From Bacillota bacterium (GTDB lineage Bacteria > Bacillota > UBA4882 > UBA8346): a DNA stretch of 64,000 bases. The position numbers and the translations under genes were made by a program. Shown piece by piece: positions 25,965 to 34,586 of the stretch; positions within the stretch are counted from its first letter, which is position 1; each line of letters starts with the position of its first letter. The stretch lies in the NCBI GenBank assembly GCA_023429995.1, contig JAEZCE010000078.1:1-64000 (forward strand), written 5' to 3'. The notes under the pieces were generated by a model, which worked only from the letters and a program-made list of their open reading frames with translations, was not told the DNA's origin and did not search any database.

Positions 25965-26190
25965 CTGTCCATTCTCCGATTCATCATATTATCATGCACC
26001 GATTCATAATTCAATTCCATCCCTGCCTGTTTTTTCCTGCATCCGCTGAAAATATTCCCTACCGGACATTGCTGTCGATTGGAATTGGCAAAAATTTATC
26101 ATTTTCAATAAATATTTGCATCATCGCCTATCCAAATTCGTTATAATAAGTTATATCCAATGACTTAAAAACAAAGGAGGTCCATCCATT

Positions 26191-26655
26191 ATGAACATCG
26201 GTATTATCATTCATTCCAAAACCGGCCATACTTATTCGGCAGCCTTAAAACTCCAGGAGAAACTACTCTCCAGAAACCATAAGGTCAACATCGAAAAAGT
26301 AACCCCCGCAGGCGATGCATATCCCGGCGTTAAAAACCTCCGGCTGGAAACCAATCCGGAAGTGAGCGCCTATGACGGCTTAATCTTTGCCGCCCCGGTC
26401 TGGGCCTTTGCCCTTTCGCCGGTTATGGCCGCCTATCTTTCGGGAATTCCCTCATTAAAAGACAAAACAATTGCCGCTTTTGTGACCATGGGCTTTCCTT
26501 TCGCCTGGATGGGCGGCAACCGCTCCCTCAGGCAACTGAAAGAAAGCTGTGAAGTCAAAGGGAGAACCGTTATGGCCGCCGAGGTGCTGACCCGTTCGGC
26601 CCAGGATCAGAAAATGGTCGGTGACATGGTGGAAAAATTGAGCGGGGTGTTTTGA
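26191..26655 (+). CDS. Flavodoxin-family protein
   Basis: This 154-residue single flavodoxin domain has the phosphate-binding loop HSKTGHTYSAALKL (residues 8-21) and an FMN ring loop FAAPVWAFALSPVMAAYL (about 68-85) with the aromatic stacking residue Trp. C-terminal strand and helix are complete. It could carry electrons or reduce quinones (WrbA-like). AAAGGAGG is 8 nt before the start, and a TATAAT -10 element lies at about 26140. It converges on corA, with a hairpin between them. Confidence 0.8.
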   Translation: MNIGIIIHSKTGHTYSAALKLQEKLLSRNHKVNIEKVTPAGDAYPGVKNLRLETNPEVSAYDGLIFAAPVWAFALSPVMAAYLSGIPSLKDKTIAAFVTMGFPFAWMGGNRSLRQLKESCEVKGRTVMAAEVLTRSAQDQKMVGDMVEKLSGVF

Positions 26656-26749
26656 TTTCCCGGTCCAAGGCCGGAGTCAGAAGGAACTCACCCCTGCCTC
26701 CCTTCGGCACAAAGGCTGTGGCCCGGTGGGAAAGAAATTTATGCCGGGC

Positions 26750-26774
26750 GGGACCCACCTTGATAGTGGGTCCC
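26750..26774. other. Perfect 9-bp hairpin between convergent genes
   Basis: GGGACCCAC (26750-26758) and GTGGGTCCC (26766-26774) flank a 7-nt loop. There is no T-run, so it is either a weak bidirectional terminator or an intergenic repeat in the GC-rich 185-bp gap between the flavodoxin and corA genes. Confidence 0.5.
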
Positions 26775-26841
26775 AGATAGGCCCTGAATCAAGTCAATGT
26801 CCGGTTGGGATTAATACGGCTGCAGCAAATTGGATTTCAGA

Positions 26842-27792
26842 TTAGAACCACCCTTTTTTCTTAAAATACCACAACATAACCAAGGCCGTTCCTATAATAA
26901 ACGCTAAGACATATAAATAGGCATATTTCCAATCGGTCCCGGGGATAGTGACATTCATACCGTAAAAGCCTACAATTAAGGTTGTTGGTAAAATCAACGT
27001 GGATACAATGGTCAGGGTCCGCATTATTTCGTTGGTGCGGTTGGAAATGGTGGAGAGGTAAATCTCCAAAGCCCCGGAAACCATCTCCCGTTGCGTATCG
27101 CAAATTTCATACAACCGGATTAACTGGTCGTAAAGATGGCTCATAAACGGTAAAGCCTCTACGTCCACAAAGGGGTTCTCCCGCCTGGACAGCATGGAAA
27201 AAACTTCGCGCATCGGGGCTATCGATTTACGCAGGACGATCAGATCCTTTTTCAAATCAAAGAGTTTGTTAAGTACCCTGGGGTCGGGTTTGGGAAAGAT
27301 GCGGTCTTCGACATCTTCGGTAAGGTCGGCGATATCATCCAGTACCGAAAAGCAGGAGCTGATGAAAGGCTCGGTAAGATGATAAAATAAAATGTCTGTT
27401 CCTTGGTTAAAAAAACGGGCCGGGAGGCTATTGTTTTTAAAGGTATTGATGGCTTCCAGTGGCCCCTGGTGGATAGTTATTAAATACTTGGCGCTCAAGA
27501 TAAAATGGCAAACGCCGAGTGTGATTCCATTTTCCGGCCCATAGCCGATTTCCTGCAATAAAATATGTAAATAGTCATCGAATTCATCTAAAAAGGCCCG
27601 TGGCTGGCGGGTAAAAATACGGGCGATCGACAATGGATGGAGCAGTTGCAGGGCCTCCATTTGCTGGCGTAATAACGCTTCGTCGCCTTCCAAATCGAGC
27701 CAAAGCAAATTGCCGGGATCGGTAATAAGGTTGCAGAATTCATCATCAGGGGCTATTTTAAGTTCTGAATCCGTCCGCCGGACATAGAGCAT
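26842..27792 (-). CDS. corA: CorA-family magnesium/divalent cation transporter
   Basis: The 316-residue protein has the CorA layout: an N-terminal cytosolic alpha/beta domain, a long stalk helix, and two C-terminal TM helices. The signature pore motif YGMN is intact (GMN at about residues 278-280), followed by the short loop VTIPGTDW and the final TM and basic tail KKKGWF. Pentamers conduct Mg2+ or Co2+/Ni2+. AGAGGTGA precedes the ATG. It stands alone between the convergent flavodoxin gene and GDPD; no M-box-like leader was recognised in the short 67-bp upstream gap. Confidence 0.88.
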   Translation of the reverse strand: MLYVRRTDSELKIAPDDEFCNLITDPGNLLWLDLEGDEALLRQQMEALQLLHPLSIARIFTRQPRAFLDEFDDYLHILLQEIGYGPENGITLGVCHFILSAKYLITIHQGPLEAINTFKNNSLPARFFNQGTDILFYHLTEPFISSCFSVLDDIADLTEDVEDRIFPKPDPRVLNKLFDLKKDLIVLRKSIAPMREVFSMLSRRENPFVDVEALPFMSHLYDQLIRLYEICDTQREMVSGALEIYLSTISNRTNEIMRTLTIVSTLILPTTLIVGFYGMNVTIPGTDWKYAYLYVLAFIIGTALVMLWYFKKKGWF

Positions 27793-27859
27793 GGGATCAC
27801 CTCTTAAGAAAGAATTTCCACGCTACTCCTAAAAGTTCCTTTTTTCTCCCGGCTATCCA

Positions 27860-28840
27860 TTAATACCGTTGATACTTTTTGCCGATAACATCGATTCTCT
27901 CCGTCCATATGCAGCCATGATACCCGTCCGGTATTTGCTTTAAATCATTGTTGTTATCAAAGCCACCGGACCACTGCCCCCTGCGTGTCACCAAAACGAA
28001 CCGGGAATGGGCTTTTTTTACTCTATCCAAAAATATTGTCGGCCAACCCCAAAGAAACCTGGCATATTGAAGCGGTAAATGGATTTCAGCGTATTTCATG
28101 CTTTCCGGAATAATCCCCATCCATCCCACCAGCTCATATTCAAGCAACGCTTTTTTGATTCGTTTCATGGATAACGCCGGCATTTTAGGATATTTTCCCT
28201 TGATAATCTCGATGGCTTCATCGTTTCCGTAAATGGAGATGCACTTTCGCTCCTCTTCATCCAACTCTTCCAATTTCTTCAGCAATAACCTTCCTATTTC
28301 CGGCCCTTCGTCCCTGATATGAATTAAAAATTTCTTCCCTTTCAACTTCTTCAATACATCATCGATTGACGGCATTAAGCCTTGACCTTTTCCTCGTAAA
28401 GGATAGGTTTTTCCGTTGTCAAAAGTATATCCATAGCCAACGTCGAGTTTTTTCAATTCTTCCATGGTATAATCGCTAACTGGCCCTGACTTTTCAGTGC
28501 GGTATTCTAACAAATAATCATGAAACACCGCTAATTGCTTGTCTTTGGTTACTCTGACATCCAATTCGACGATATCGGCGCCGTATTGAAAGGCAACTTC
28601 CATGGAGGCAATCGTATTTTCAATATAATCATACACCGGTTTGTGAATGATCCAGGCAGTATTGGTATTCCATTTTACCTTTTCGATATCAAATGTCTGC
28701 GCCAGTCCGCGATGGGCAAGCAACTCAGGTCGGGAAGGGGTGCGCTTTCCTAAAAATACACAGTTGTTGGCAACCATGATTCCAACAACGGCCACAACGA
28801 ACCCGAGTAAACAAAATCCAAGCGGTTTACGAATTTTCAA
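27860..28840 (-). CDS. Membrane-anchored glycerophosphodiester phosphodiesterase family protein
   Basis: This 326-residue protein has an N-terminal TM/uncleaved signal (residues about 8-27) and a GDPD TIM barrel. Catalytic elements are LAHRGL (His-Arg), ENTIASMEVAFQYGADIVELDVRVTKD (metal-binding Glu and Glu-x-Asp) and LAVFHD (catalytic His). The C-terminal region with GWPTIFLDRVKK and GFDNNNDLKQ is somewhat unusual for plain GDPDs. It hydrolyses glycerophosphodiesters outside the membrane. Start is TTG with GAAGGAGG 7 nt upstream. The LuxR-type membrane regulator gene lies immediately downstream on the same strand across the AT-rich gap (start to stop about 78 bp upstream). Confidence 0.82.
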   Translation of the reverse strand: MKIRKPLGFCLLGFVVAVVGIMVANNCVFLGKRTPSRPELLAHRGLAQTFDIEKVKWNTNTAWIIHKPVYDYIENTIASMEVAFQYGADIVELDVRVTKDKQLAVFHDYLLEYRTEKSGPVSDYTMEELKKLDVGYGYTFDNGKTYPLRGKGQGLMPSIDDVLKKLKGKKFLIHIRDEGPEIGRLLLKKLEELDEEERKCISIYGNDEAIEIIKGKYPKMPALSMKRIKKALLEYELVGWMGIIPESMKYAEIHLPLQYARFLWGWPTIFLDRVKKAHSRFVLVTRRGQWSGGFDNNNDLKQIPDGYHGCIWTERIDVIGKKYQRY

Positions 28841-28918
28841 TAAAAATCCTCCTTCATTTGATAAATTCTTAAGTAATCTTAGTTCTTTATGAAGGAGGCT
28901 GTATATAGTACTCCGGAT

Positions 28919-29854
28919 CTATTTATCGTTTTGAGCTGATAATACGATGCGGATAATTTCGGCCCGCCTGGAGGTCCCCAGTTTTTCAAAGATATGATGA
29001 ATATGATTTTTTACTGTCGAAACCGAGATGAATAAAATATCGGAAATTTCCTGGTTGCTTTTTCCTTTGATGATCCAATTAACAATCTCCATTTCCCTGC
29101 CGGTTAACTGATACTTCTTTGAAAAAGATTCCAAAATTGCCTGCGGGTGTTGGAGGAGCTTGAGTTGGCGGAGCAAAAGGACGGTCAGGACCAGACAAAA
29201 AATGAAATATCCTGAAATAAATAAGGGATAATTCATGCTTAATTGAACCGGACCTTCATAAAATTTATTTTTGATAACGAAAAGATCCACAAAGCCCAAT
29301 AAAGGTAATAAAACACCCGCTAAACCCATTACTTTTGCCAACGACTTCGGGAAAGCAAACGATAATCCTTTCTCATGGACAAGAAGGATTATTGAACCGC
29401 TGATCACACTGCCAATCAAGCCCAAAGCCGTTAGGCGTTTTAACCAAAAAAATATTACCAAATGGCGGCCCCAGATATGATGGGAATACTTCGTGAGAAC
29501 AAGCATCCCGGTTGCCAGTGTAAATATTGCCGCCAGTATGCTTTGGCCTCTTTCGCTTTTTGTAATCATAAGAATGATGGCGCCAAGGTATTGAAAAATT
29601 GCTATACCCATCCATATAAAAGCAAAAGCTTCCAAAGTGGTATAAAAAAGAGTATCGTGGTGGTAGACGTTTAAAACAATGTAACTGCTGCCATACAAAA
29701 AAAACATAAACAAACCGGTGAACAGGAAGCACCCCGCCAGTTTCCGGTAGGATTTCATCTTAAAAAGATGATCAAAATAATATAACAGGCCGGAGAGGAC
29801 AACATTGAATGTAAATAAGAAGACAAACATCAATAAGAAAAAGTGTTTCGCCAT
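28919..29854 (-). CDS. Seven-TM membrane protein with C-terminal LuxR-type HTH
   Basis: This 311-residue protein has seven hydrophobic helices in its first about 225 residues and a C-terminal GerE/LuxR DNA-binding domain (YQLTGREMEIVNWIIKGKSN through TVKNHIHHIFEKLG, about residues 245-300). There is no receiver, kinase or PAS domain. It looks like a one-component, membrane-bound regulator in which the 7-TM part senses a signal and the tail binds DNA, as in related clostridial proteins. The target is not visible; GDPD starts 78 bp past its 3' end... in the direction of transcription, GDPD is downstream, so the two may form an operon. RBS GGGAAAGAG precedes the ATG. Confidence 0.8.
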   Translation of the reverse strand: MAKHFFLLMFVFLFTFNVVLSGLLYYFDHLFKMKSYRKLAGCFLFTGLFMFFLYGSSYIVLNVYHHDTLFYTTLEAFAFIWMGIAIFQYLGAIILMITKSERGQSILAAIFTLATGMLVLTKYSHHIWGRHLVIFFWLKRLTALGLIGSVISGSIILLVHEKGLSFAFPKSLAKVMGLAGVLLPLLGFVDLFVIKNKFYEGPVQLSMNYPLFISGYFIFCLVLTVLLLRQLKLLQHPQAILESFSKKYQLTGREMEIVNWIIKGKSNQEISDILFISVSTVKNHIHHIFEKLGTSRRAEIIRIVLSAQNDK

Positions 29855-29965
29855 AAGAATGCAACTCTTTCCCTTGTAGTGAGATTGAAATCAATCCATT
29901 CGCTTAACAATAGAAACTATAAAAGCAAGCATTATTCGTTTCATAAAGACAGCCCTTTTATTGAA

Positions 29966-30562
29966 CTACTCCAAATACTTTTTTAAAAATTCTTTCGGAC
30001 TGATACACCACTTATTTAAATCATTCATACTCATTGAAGAATAACTTGCCCGTCCCTTGTCCTCCATGCTCTTGCGAATTTCCAAATGTAAGTGAGCGGC
30101 CTTAAATTGTGATTTTTTGAATTCATCGGCATTAAATAATCTGGCAATAACCGTATTCTCATCCACCCAATCCCCTGGTTGAACTTGAATGTCTTCGATA
30201 TGCACATATAAGGAATAGACTTGTTCACCGTTTGATAAAGGATGAATGATTGCAATTGCCCGATTTGGAAAGCTCCATATGATGTCATATACTTTTCCGG
30301 CTCCAATCGGGTATACTTTTTCATTCAATTTGCCCCGTAAATCGATACCCGCGTGTTTATGACCGCGAATATTTGAACTACGGTAATCTCCATATTGACT
30401 AAAGCAACGATTCACTATGGTTTGATATTTGGAACGTTCTTGTTCCATAAATGGGGAAAAGAATTGAACGCACCGTTTATGGCTGTCTTCAGCCAACGAA
30501 ACAAACGAATTGAAAAATATCAACAAAATTAATAATGACCGGCATAAAATTTTGTACATCAT
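29966..30562 (-). CDS. Secreted M23 (LytM-type) peptidase
   Basis: This protein of about 198 residues has a signal peptide (residues about 2-22, ending SLAE) and an M23 domain. Zinc ligands are present as KHAGIDLRG (His-x3-Asp) and HLHLEI (His-x-His), so it should be an active endopeptidase or amidase acting on peptidoglycan cross-links. The C-terminus ends SPKEFLKKYLE, like many M23 domains. The start at 30562 has AGAGGTGC upstream; the in-frame ATG at 30628 lacks an RBS. It lies about 80 bp downstream of the M56-M23 gene in the same direction and may belong to the beta-lactamase operon. Confidence 0.85.
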   Translation of the reverse strand: MMYKILCRSLLILLIFFNSFVSLAEDSHKRCVQFFSPFMEQERSKYQTIVNRCFSQYGDYRSSNIRGHKHAGIDLRGKLNEKVYPIGAGKVYDIIWSFPNRAIAIIHPLSNGEQVYSLYVHIEDIQVQPGDWVDENTVIARLFNADEFKKSQFKAAHLHLEIRKSMEDKGRASYSSMSMNDLNKWCISPKEFLKKYLE

Positions 30563-30642
30563 TGCACCTCTTTTTATAGATAGCTTGCGCATTTTTAGAA
30601 TTAAGTATATTTCTGGTTTTCGTCTCAATTAGGACAGCCAAA

Positions 30643-32187
30643 CTATTTATGAGATAAACCGGTCTCCAGAAAAGGCTGTGGGTTCATAGGCGTTGATTGA
30701 TAACGAATCTCATAATGCAAATGCGGGCCGGTGGCAATACCGGACTTGCCGGAATATCCTATAAGTTGGCCTTGTTTGACGTCATCTCCAACATTGGCCT
30801 CAATCTCACTAAGCTGAGCATATAAGGTAGCAAAGTGGGAATGTTCGACGATAACGGTTTTACCGTAACCGGCCATAAATTTGGCTTTTATTACTCTGCC
30901 GTCGGCAGCGGCTACAATCGGCGTTCCCGGTTTACTACGGATATCAATGCCGGAATGCAACATCCGTTTTTTCAGGATAGGGTGTATCTGGTATCCAAAA
31001 CCAGAACTATAATTATTCCGCACCTCTTTTTCAGGCCAACCGATAGGAACTTCTGTAGAGGAGCATGTAAAAAGCTGGGTACTCTTATCGTCAAAAATTA
31101 AATTAACTATAACGGCATTGCCATTAAGAGATATTTGGGGCAGGATTTCGTGGTAGGAACTATCGGCGATTGGCGGATTATCACCGGCCGCTAATAACCG
31201 AAATGCGGAAAGCGGTATCAACAGGATCACTGTAACAAGCAGCATCAATACTTTGGCTTTAGTCGAAAGTAGTTGATGATTCACCTCTGAATTTAATATA
31301 TGTTTCAATCGTTCTTCCCCCTTTGAGTTAAAATAAAGCGCCGCTGGATGTTGCATCTTGGAGTGATTATTGGCGCGAATAGCCTCCAACAAAATGCCGG
31401 CATAATGTGATGGTTTGATTGCCGTATGTAGCACCCAGTCGTCACAGGCTTTTTCCCGATTAATTCGTAACTGGTTGAGTGCCAACCAGACCAAAGGGTT
31501 GAACCAATAGAAAGACGCGATGATGTGAGCTATTAAATTGGTGAGATTGTCGCGCCGGGCGATATGAGCCGCTTCATGGCAAAGAATGGCCTCTCTTTGC
31601 TCCATTGGCCAGTCCCGGCTGTTTAACGGAAGAAACACTCGGTTGAAGAAGAGTCCGTAAGTAACAGGTATTTGGAGCTTAGGATGTGTTGCGACCCGAA
31701 CCGTCAAATCTTTAGGCCAATTAAACATACGCTCCTCATGTTCCCCAGTTGCCCGTAATAACCGATACATTCCTAAAACGCCGCAACTAACCCGTAACCC
31801 AATCCCCATGACTCCGAGGAACCAGATTAAAAAGAGCGTCGTCCACAAAGTAAGGGGAGTTTCATTTGAATTGTTATTCTTTAAAAGAATTCGAGGCTTG
31901 GCGATATCTTGGAAAGAATTTTCCCGGTTGATATTTGGGTGGCGGTTGATGAATGAAAAAGAAGAAGCGAGAGGCATATCGGGAATAAGGTCGGCAATTG
32001 TCGGTAGAATTAAAAAGCTACTTAATGCAAGAAAAATCAAAAAAAACCGGAACCCAGCCGAACTTTGTTTCGCCAAACGGTTAATCATTAATGCCCCCAG
32101 CAAGATGATACTTGCGGGAACGATTGTATTGATCATTGTCAAAAACCATGTAAAAGCGGTTTGATTCAAATATGATAATGAAAACAT
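30643..32187 (-). CDS. BlaR1-like M56 protease fused to an extracellular M23 endopeptidase domain
   Basis: The 514-residue protein combines two metallopeptidases. Residues 1-335 form the M56 (BlaR1/MecR1) module: TMs at about 15-35, 45-63, 115-140 and 312-332, the cytoplasmic gluzincin motif HEAAH (204-208) and the EKACDDW third-ligand segment (about 245-251). Residues about 390-508 form an M23 domain with His411/Asp415 (HSGID) and HLH (489-491), all zinc ligands intact. In BlaR1 the outer domain is a penicillin-binding sensor; here it is a cell-wall hydrolase fold. Signal transmission by cleaving BlaI is plausible but inferred. The start is 1 bp after the blaI stop, with GGGAGGGA inside blaI. 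Confidence 0.85.
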   Translation of the reverse strand: MFSLSYLNQTAFTWFLTMINTIVPASIILLGALMINRLAKQSSAGFRFFLIFLALSSFLILPTIADLIPDMPLASSFSFINRHPNINRENSFQDIAKPRILLKNNNSNETPLTLWTTLFLIWFLGVMGIGLRVSCGVLGMYRLLRATGEHEERMFNWPKDLTVRVATHPKLQIPVTYGLFFNRVFLPLNSRDWPMEQREAILCHEAAHIARRDNLTNLIAHIIASFYWFNPLVWLALNQLRINREKACDDWVLHTAIKPSHYAGILLEAIRANNHSKMQHPAALYFNSKGEERLKHILNSEVNHQLLSTKAKVLMLLVTVILLIPLSAFRLLAAGDNPPIADSSYHEILPQISLNGNAVIVNLIFDDKSTQLFTCSSTEVPIGWPEKEVRNNYSSGFGYQIHPILKKRMLHSGIDIRSKPGTPIVAAADGRVIKAKFMAGYGKTVIVEHSHFATLYAQLSEIEANVGDDVKQGQLIGYSGKSGIATGPHLHYEIRYQSTPMNPQPFLETGLSHK

Positions 32188-32188
32188 T

Positions 32189-32578
32189 TTAACGTCCCTC
32201 CCGCCGAGCTTGCTCGATTAGAGCCGCCATGCGATCGAGATCGGTATCGGTGAGCTTGGTCCGCTCGATCTCAAGCAATGCAGCAACGGCTTGTTCGGTA
32301 GAGTTGTTAAAAAAAGTGCCCAATAAATCACGAATGGCGGATTTAACGGCATTTTCACGGGGAAATGACGGGTAATACAGATATTGCCGGCCCTGCTTTT
32401 GGTGGAGCAAATGACCCTTCTCTTCCAGAATCCGTAAAAATGAGCGCACCGCCGAATAGGTCGGATTATGACCCAAATCCTCATATACCTCCGTAGCAGT
32501 CGCTTGCCCCCGGCGGTAAATAATCTCCATAATCTCCCGTTCTCTCCGGCTGAGCTTGTTGAAGGCTTCCCGAGTCAT
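32189..32578 (-). CDS. blaI: BlaI/MecI-family transcriptional repressor
   Basis: This 129-residue winged-helix repressor has LSRREREIMEIIYRRGQATATEVYEDLG (wHTH helices), NPTYSAVRSFLRILEEKGHL (recognition helix) and QGRQYLYYPSFPREN (wing). The C-terminal dimerisation helices follow. The N/F scissile bond used in BlaI cleavage is not obvious. The ATG at 32578 has GAGGAGG with 7 nt spacing; an in-frame ATG at 32638 lies inside the operator region. It is directly followed by the M56 sensor gene. Two A/T palindromes upstream are probably its own binding sites. Confidence 0.88.
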   Translation of the reverse strand: MTREAFNKLSRREREIMEIIYRRGQATATEVYEDLGHNPTYSAVRSFLRILEEKGHLLHQKQGRQYLYYPSFPRENAVKSAIRDLLGTFFNNSTEQAVAALLEIERTKLTDTDLDRMAALIEQARREGR

Positions 32579-32599
32579 GATTGGACCTCCTCTCAAAAA

Positions 32600-32679
32600 T
32601 GCTAAAAATTTAGCATTTATATGGTAAGATTTTATCATTTATTCTTTTGCCCGTCAATCATTAAAGCTAAAATTTTAGC
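32600..32679 (-). promoter_or_regulatory. Two palindromic operators upstream of blaI
   Basis: TGCTAAA-AA-TTTAGCA (32600-32615) and the perfect palindrome GCTAAAATTTTAGC (32666-32679) lie 22 and 88 bp upstream of blaI, in the gap between bla and blaI. They share the half-site GCTAAA, which differs from the ATTACA half-sites upstream of bla. Confidence 0.7.
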
Positions 32680-32742
32680 ATTTCATCATTGACTGATTTG
32701 GTTTTTTTGTATTTTTCACAGTAAACACGAAAAAATTGAACC

Positions 32743-33705
32743 TTATATGGCGTTTTCATTTTGAGTTTTCGTTGTAAAATAATCCCAAGTTTCTTTGGTG
32801 ATGTCTGCAATAATTTTTTCATTGCTCGCAATATCGTCTTTGGAATTTGAAACAAAAACACATATTGCAAAATGATTTCCATTTGGCAATGTTACAATTC
32901 CTATGTCATTCACTGCGGCATATACACCCTGTTCATTGATTCCTGATGTCCCCGTTTTATGGGCAACCAGAGTCCCAGCCGGAAGGTTTCCGCTTATCCG
33001 TTTATTACCCTTAGAATTTACCAACAGTTTCCACAAAAACTCATAACTTTTGTCGGAAAGGATTTTTCTTTCAAAAAATTTTCTTAATGCCTGTACGGCA
33101 GATAGTGGTGTAGTCCAATTTGTAAACTGAACATTCCAATCTTTAGCCATTTCTTCCTCATTCGCTTGTATCGAAAAATCTTTTATGCCAATGGAATCTA
33201 TATATTTTTGCACCGCTTTAGGGCCACCGATGAGTTTTAATAAAATATCACATCCGCTGCTGTCGCTTTGTGATACTGTATAACTAAGAATTTCACTTAA
33301 AGAAAGTTTTATATTCCCATTCGGATATTCTTCTCGTAAAGGGCTCCAAATACGAGGTAATAAATCACATTTTTTGATGTATATCGCCTGGTTTAAAGAA
33401 AGCTTTCCTTTATCCACTTCGTTTAATACAGCCAAAGCAATATGAAATTTAAATACACTTTGCATAGGAAAATGCTTATTGCCATTAACACTTAAAGTAT
33501 CCTTACTATCAAGCCCATCAATAGCAACTCCAATATCTGCTTTTTTCGATGTAACAATTTGCTCAATTTTTTGTCTTTGCACGACATTGAGCAAGACATC
33601 TCTCTTGGCATTCGATTTTGCTGTAGTTTCCGAATAGCTTAAGGAGCAGTTTATCATTAATAAAACCAGCAATACCCAGGAATGAATTTTCAGTTTATGA
33701 TTCAA
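32743..33705 (-). CDS. Class A beta-lactamase, PER/CfxA-like subclass
   Basis: The 320-residue precursor has a signal peptide and a full class A domain. The active serine is in SVFK (Ser83-Lys86), the KTG triad is KTGTSG (250-255), and the omega-loop Glu lies in ANEEEM (about 181-186). The loop and C-terminal layout (WTTPLSAVQAL, AAVNDIGIVTLPNG) match the A2 subclass (PER, CfxA). The second triad reads SDS (147-149) instead of the usual SDN, which can alter substrate range. Start is TTG with AAAGGAGG 7 nt upstream. It hydrolyses beta-lactams outside the cytoplasmic membrane. Its promoter overlaps two BlaI-type operators. Confidence 0.88.
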   Translation of the reverse strand: MNHKLKIHSWVLLVLLMINCSLSYSETTAKSNAKRDVLLNVVQRQKIEQIVTSKKADIGVAIDGLDSKDTLSVNGNKHFPMQSVFKFHIALAVLNEVDKGKLSLNQAIYIKKCDLLPRIWSPLREEYPNGNIKLSLSEILSYTVSQSDSSGCDILLKLIGGPKAVQKYIDSIGIKDFSIQANEEEMAKDWNVQFTNWTTPLSAVQALRKFFERKILSDKSYEFLWKLLVNSKGNKRISGNLPAGTLVAHKTGTSGINEQGVYAAVNDIGIVTLPNGNHFAICVFVSNSKDDIASNEKIIADITKETWDYFTTKTQNENAI

Positions 33706-33731
33706 GGATTAGCCTCCTTTAATTTAAACAT

Positions 33732-33779
33732 ATTACAAATGTAATCAATAGTATCACAATTGTAATCCTGAAATGTCAA
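33732..33779 (-). promoter_or_regulatory. bla promoter with two BlaI-type operators
   Basis: On the minus strand a TTGACA -35 (33774-33779) is followed by dyads ATTACAATTGTGAT (33753-33766) and ATTACATTTGTAAT (33732-33745), centred 21 bp apart, that is two helical turns. The ATTACA/TGTAAT half-sites match the classic staphylococcal bla/mec operator pattern from memory. The likely -10 (GATACT) lies between them. Confidence 0.75.
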
Positions 33780-33969
33780 TATGCCCCTCCTATTGTTTTA
33801 TAAAGTTCGTTTTCTATAGAATATTTTTGTCTTTAAGAACCGTCAAACACTTTTTTTGGCCTTGGTGCCATCCCCGCGCTCGTTTCCATGAATAAGCGAT
33901 ATAATTTTAAAATGTAAGGTTAGTCTTCTAAAGCGTCGATACTTGCTAGAGATTTTTAAATCATTTGTA

Positions 33970-34545
33970 CTAAATTTTATTTGCATCTATGTTTTTCTTA
34001 TGGATATTTGATTTACAAAAACCGTTGTATCCGGAATCGATTTCAAAAAGATTGTTCAGCGCTTTTTCAATGCGTTGGTCAGTTTCAAATCCCAATTGGA
34101 TCAATAGTTGTAATGCAACTACATTTTGAATCACCGCTAAATGTCCATAGCAGACATTGCAGGGAATCCATTCCGGCTTAAGTTGAACAGCGGCATTGAA
34201 TTCCCGCTCTCTATCGGCTGTGGAGATCATGTGGTACCCGATAAATTGATTTTTTGATAAATCAGGAAGTTTGCCCACTCGTCTTAATGCTGACAGAACG
34301 TCAAAGAAAACGCGTTCACCGTCTTTGATTTTCCACAATCCTGCTTTGTTTTGTTTGTGAATAATATTCTCGGTTATCAGGGTAAAGAAACGATCCAAAA
34401 TGTCAATGGGCAAATCACGCAAAATATATAGCTTTGATGCCGGATAATATCATGAAACAGCTGTTCGTGTTTTTCGAAAAGCAACAGGCGCTGATTTTGA
34501 TATTTCTTTGATATCATCAGTGGAATAATACTTGCCAGGGTACAT
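33970..34545 (-). pseudogene. Helical-repeat (terpenoid-cyclase-like?) protein with in-frame stop
   Basis: From ATG at 34545 the frame reads 31 residues (start MYPGKYYSTDDIKEIS) to a TGA at 34450-34452. It then continues in the same frame for 160 codons (YYPASKLYILRDLPIDILD through the CNVCYGHLAVIQNVVALQLL repeat-like segment to 33970). The second part resembles alpha/alpha-toroid proteins, such as the neighbouring gene's NVCYGHLA/QLLIQLGF pattern, but the family is uncertain. AGGAGG lies about 15 nt before 34545 (or 7 nt before an ATG at 34553 in another frame). The 3' end at 33970 may also be truncated. Confidence 0.6.
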
Positions 34546-34586
34546 CGGAGCATCCTGTTCCCTCCTGGATTACGCTTTATTGCTTA

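Noticed and set aside
34450..34452. In-frame TGA read as selenocysteine
   Set aside because: No SECIS-like hairpin was seen immediately after the codon, the residue is not near redox motifs, and adjacent genes are also broken.
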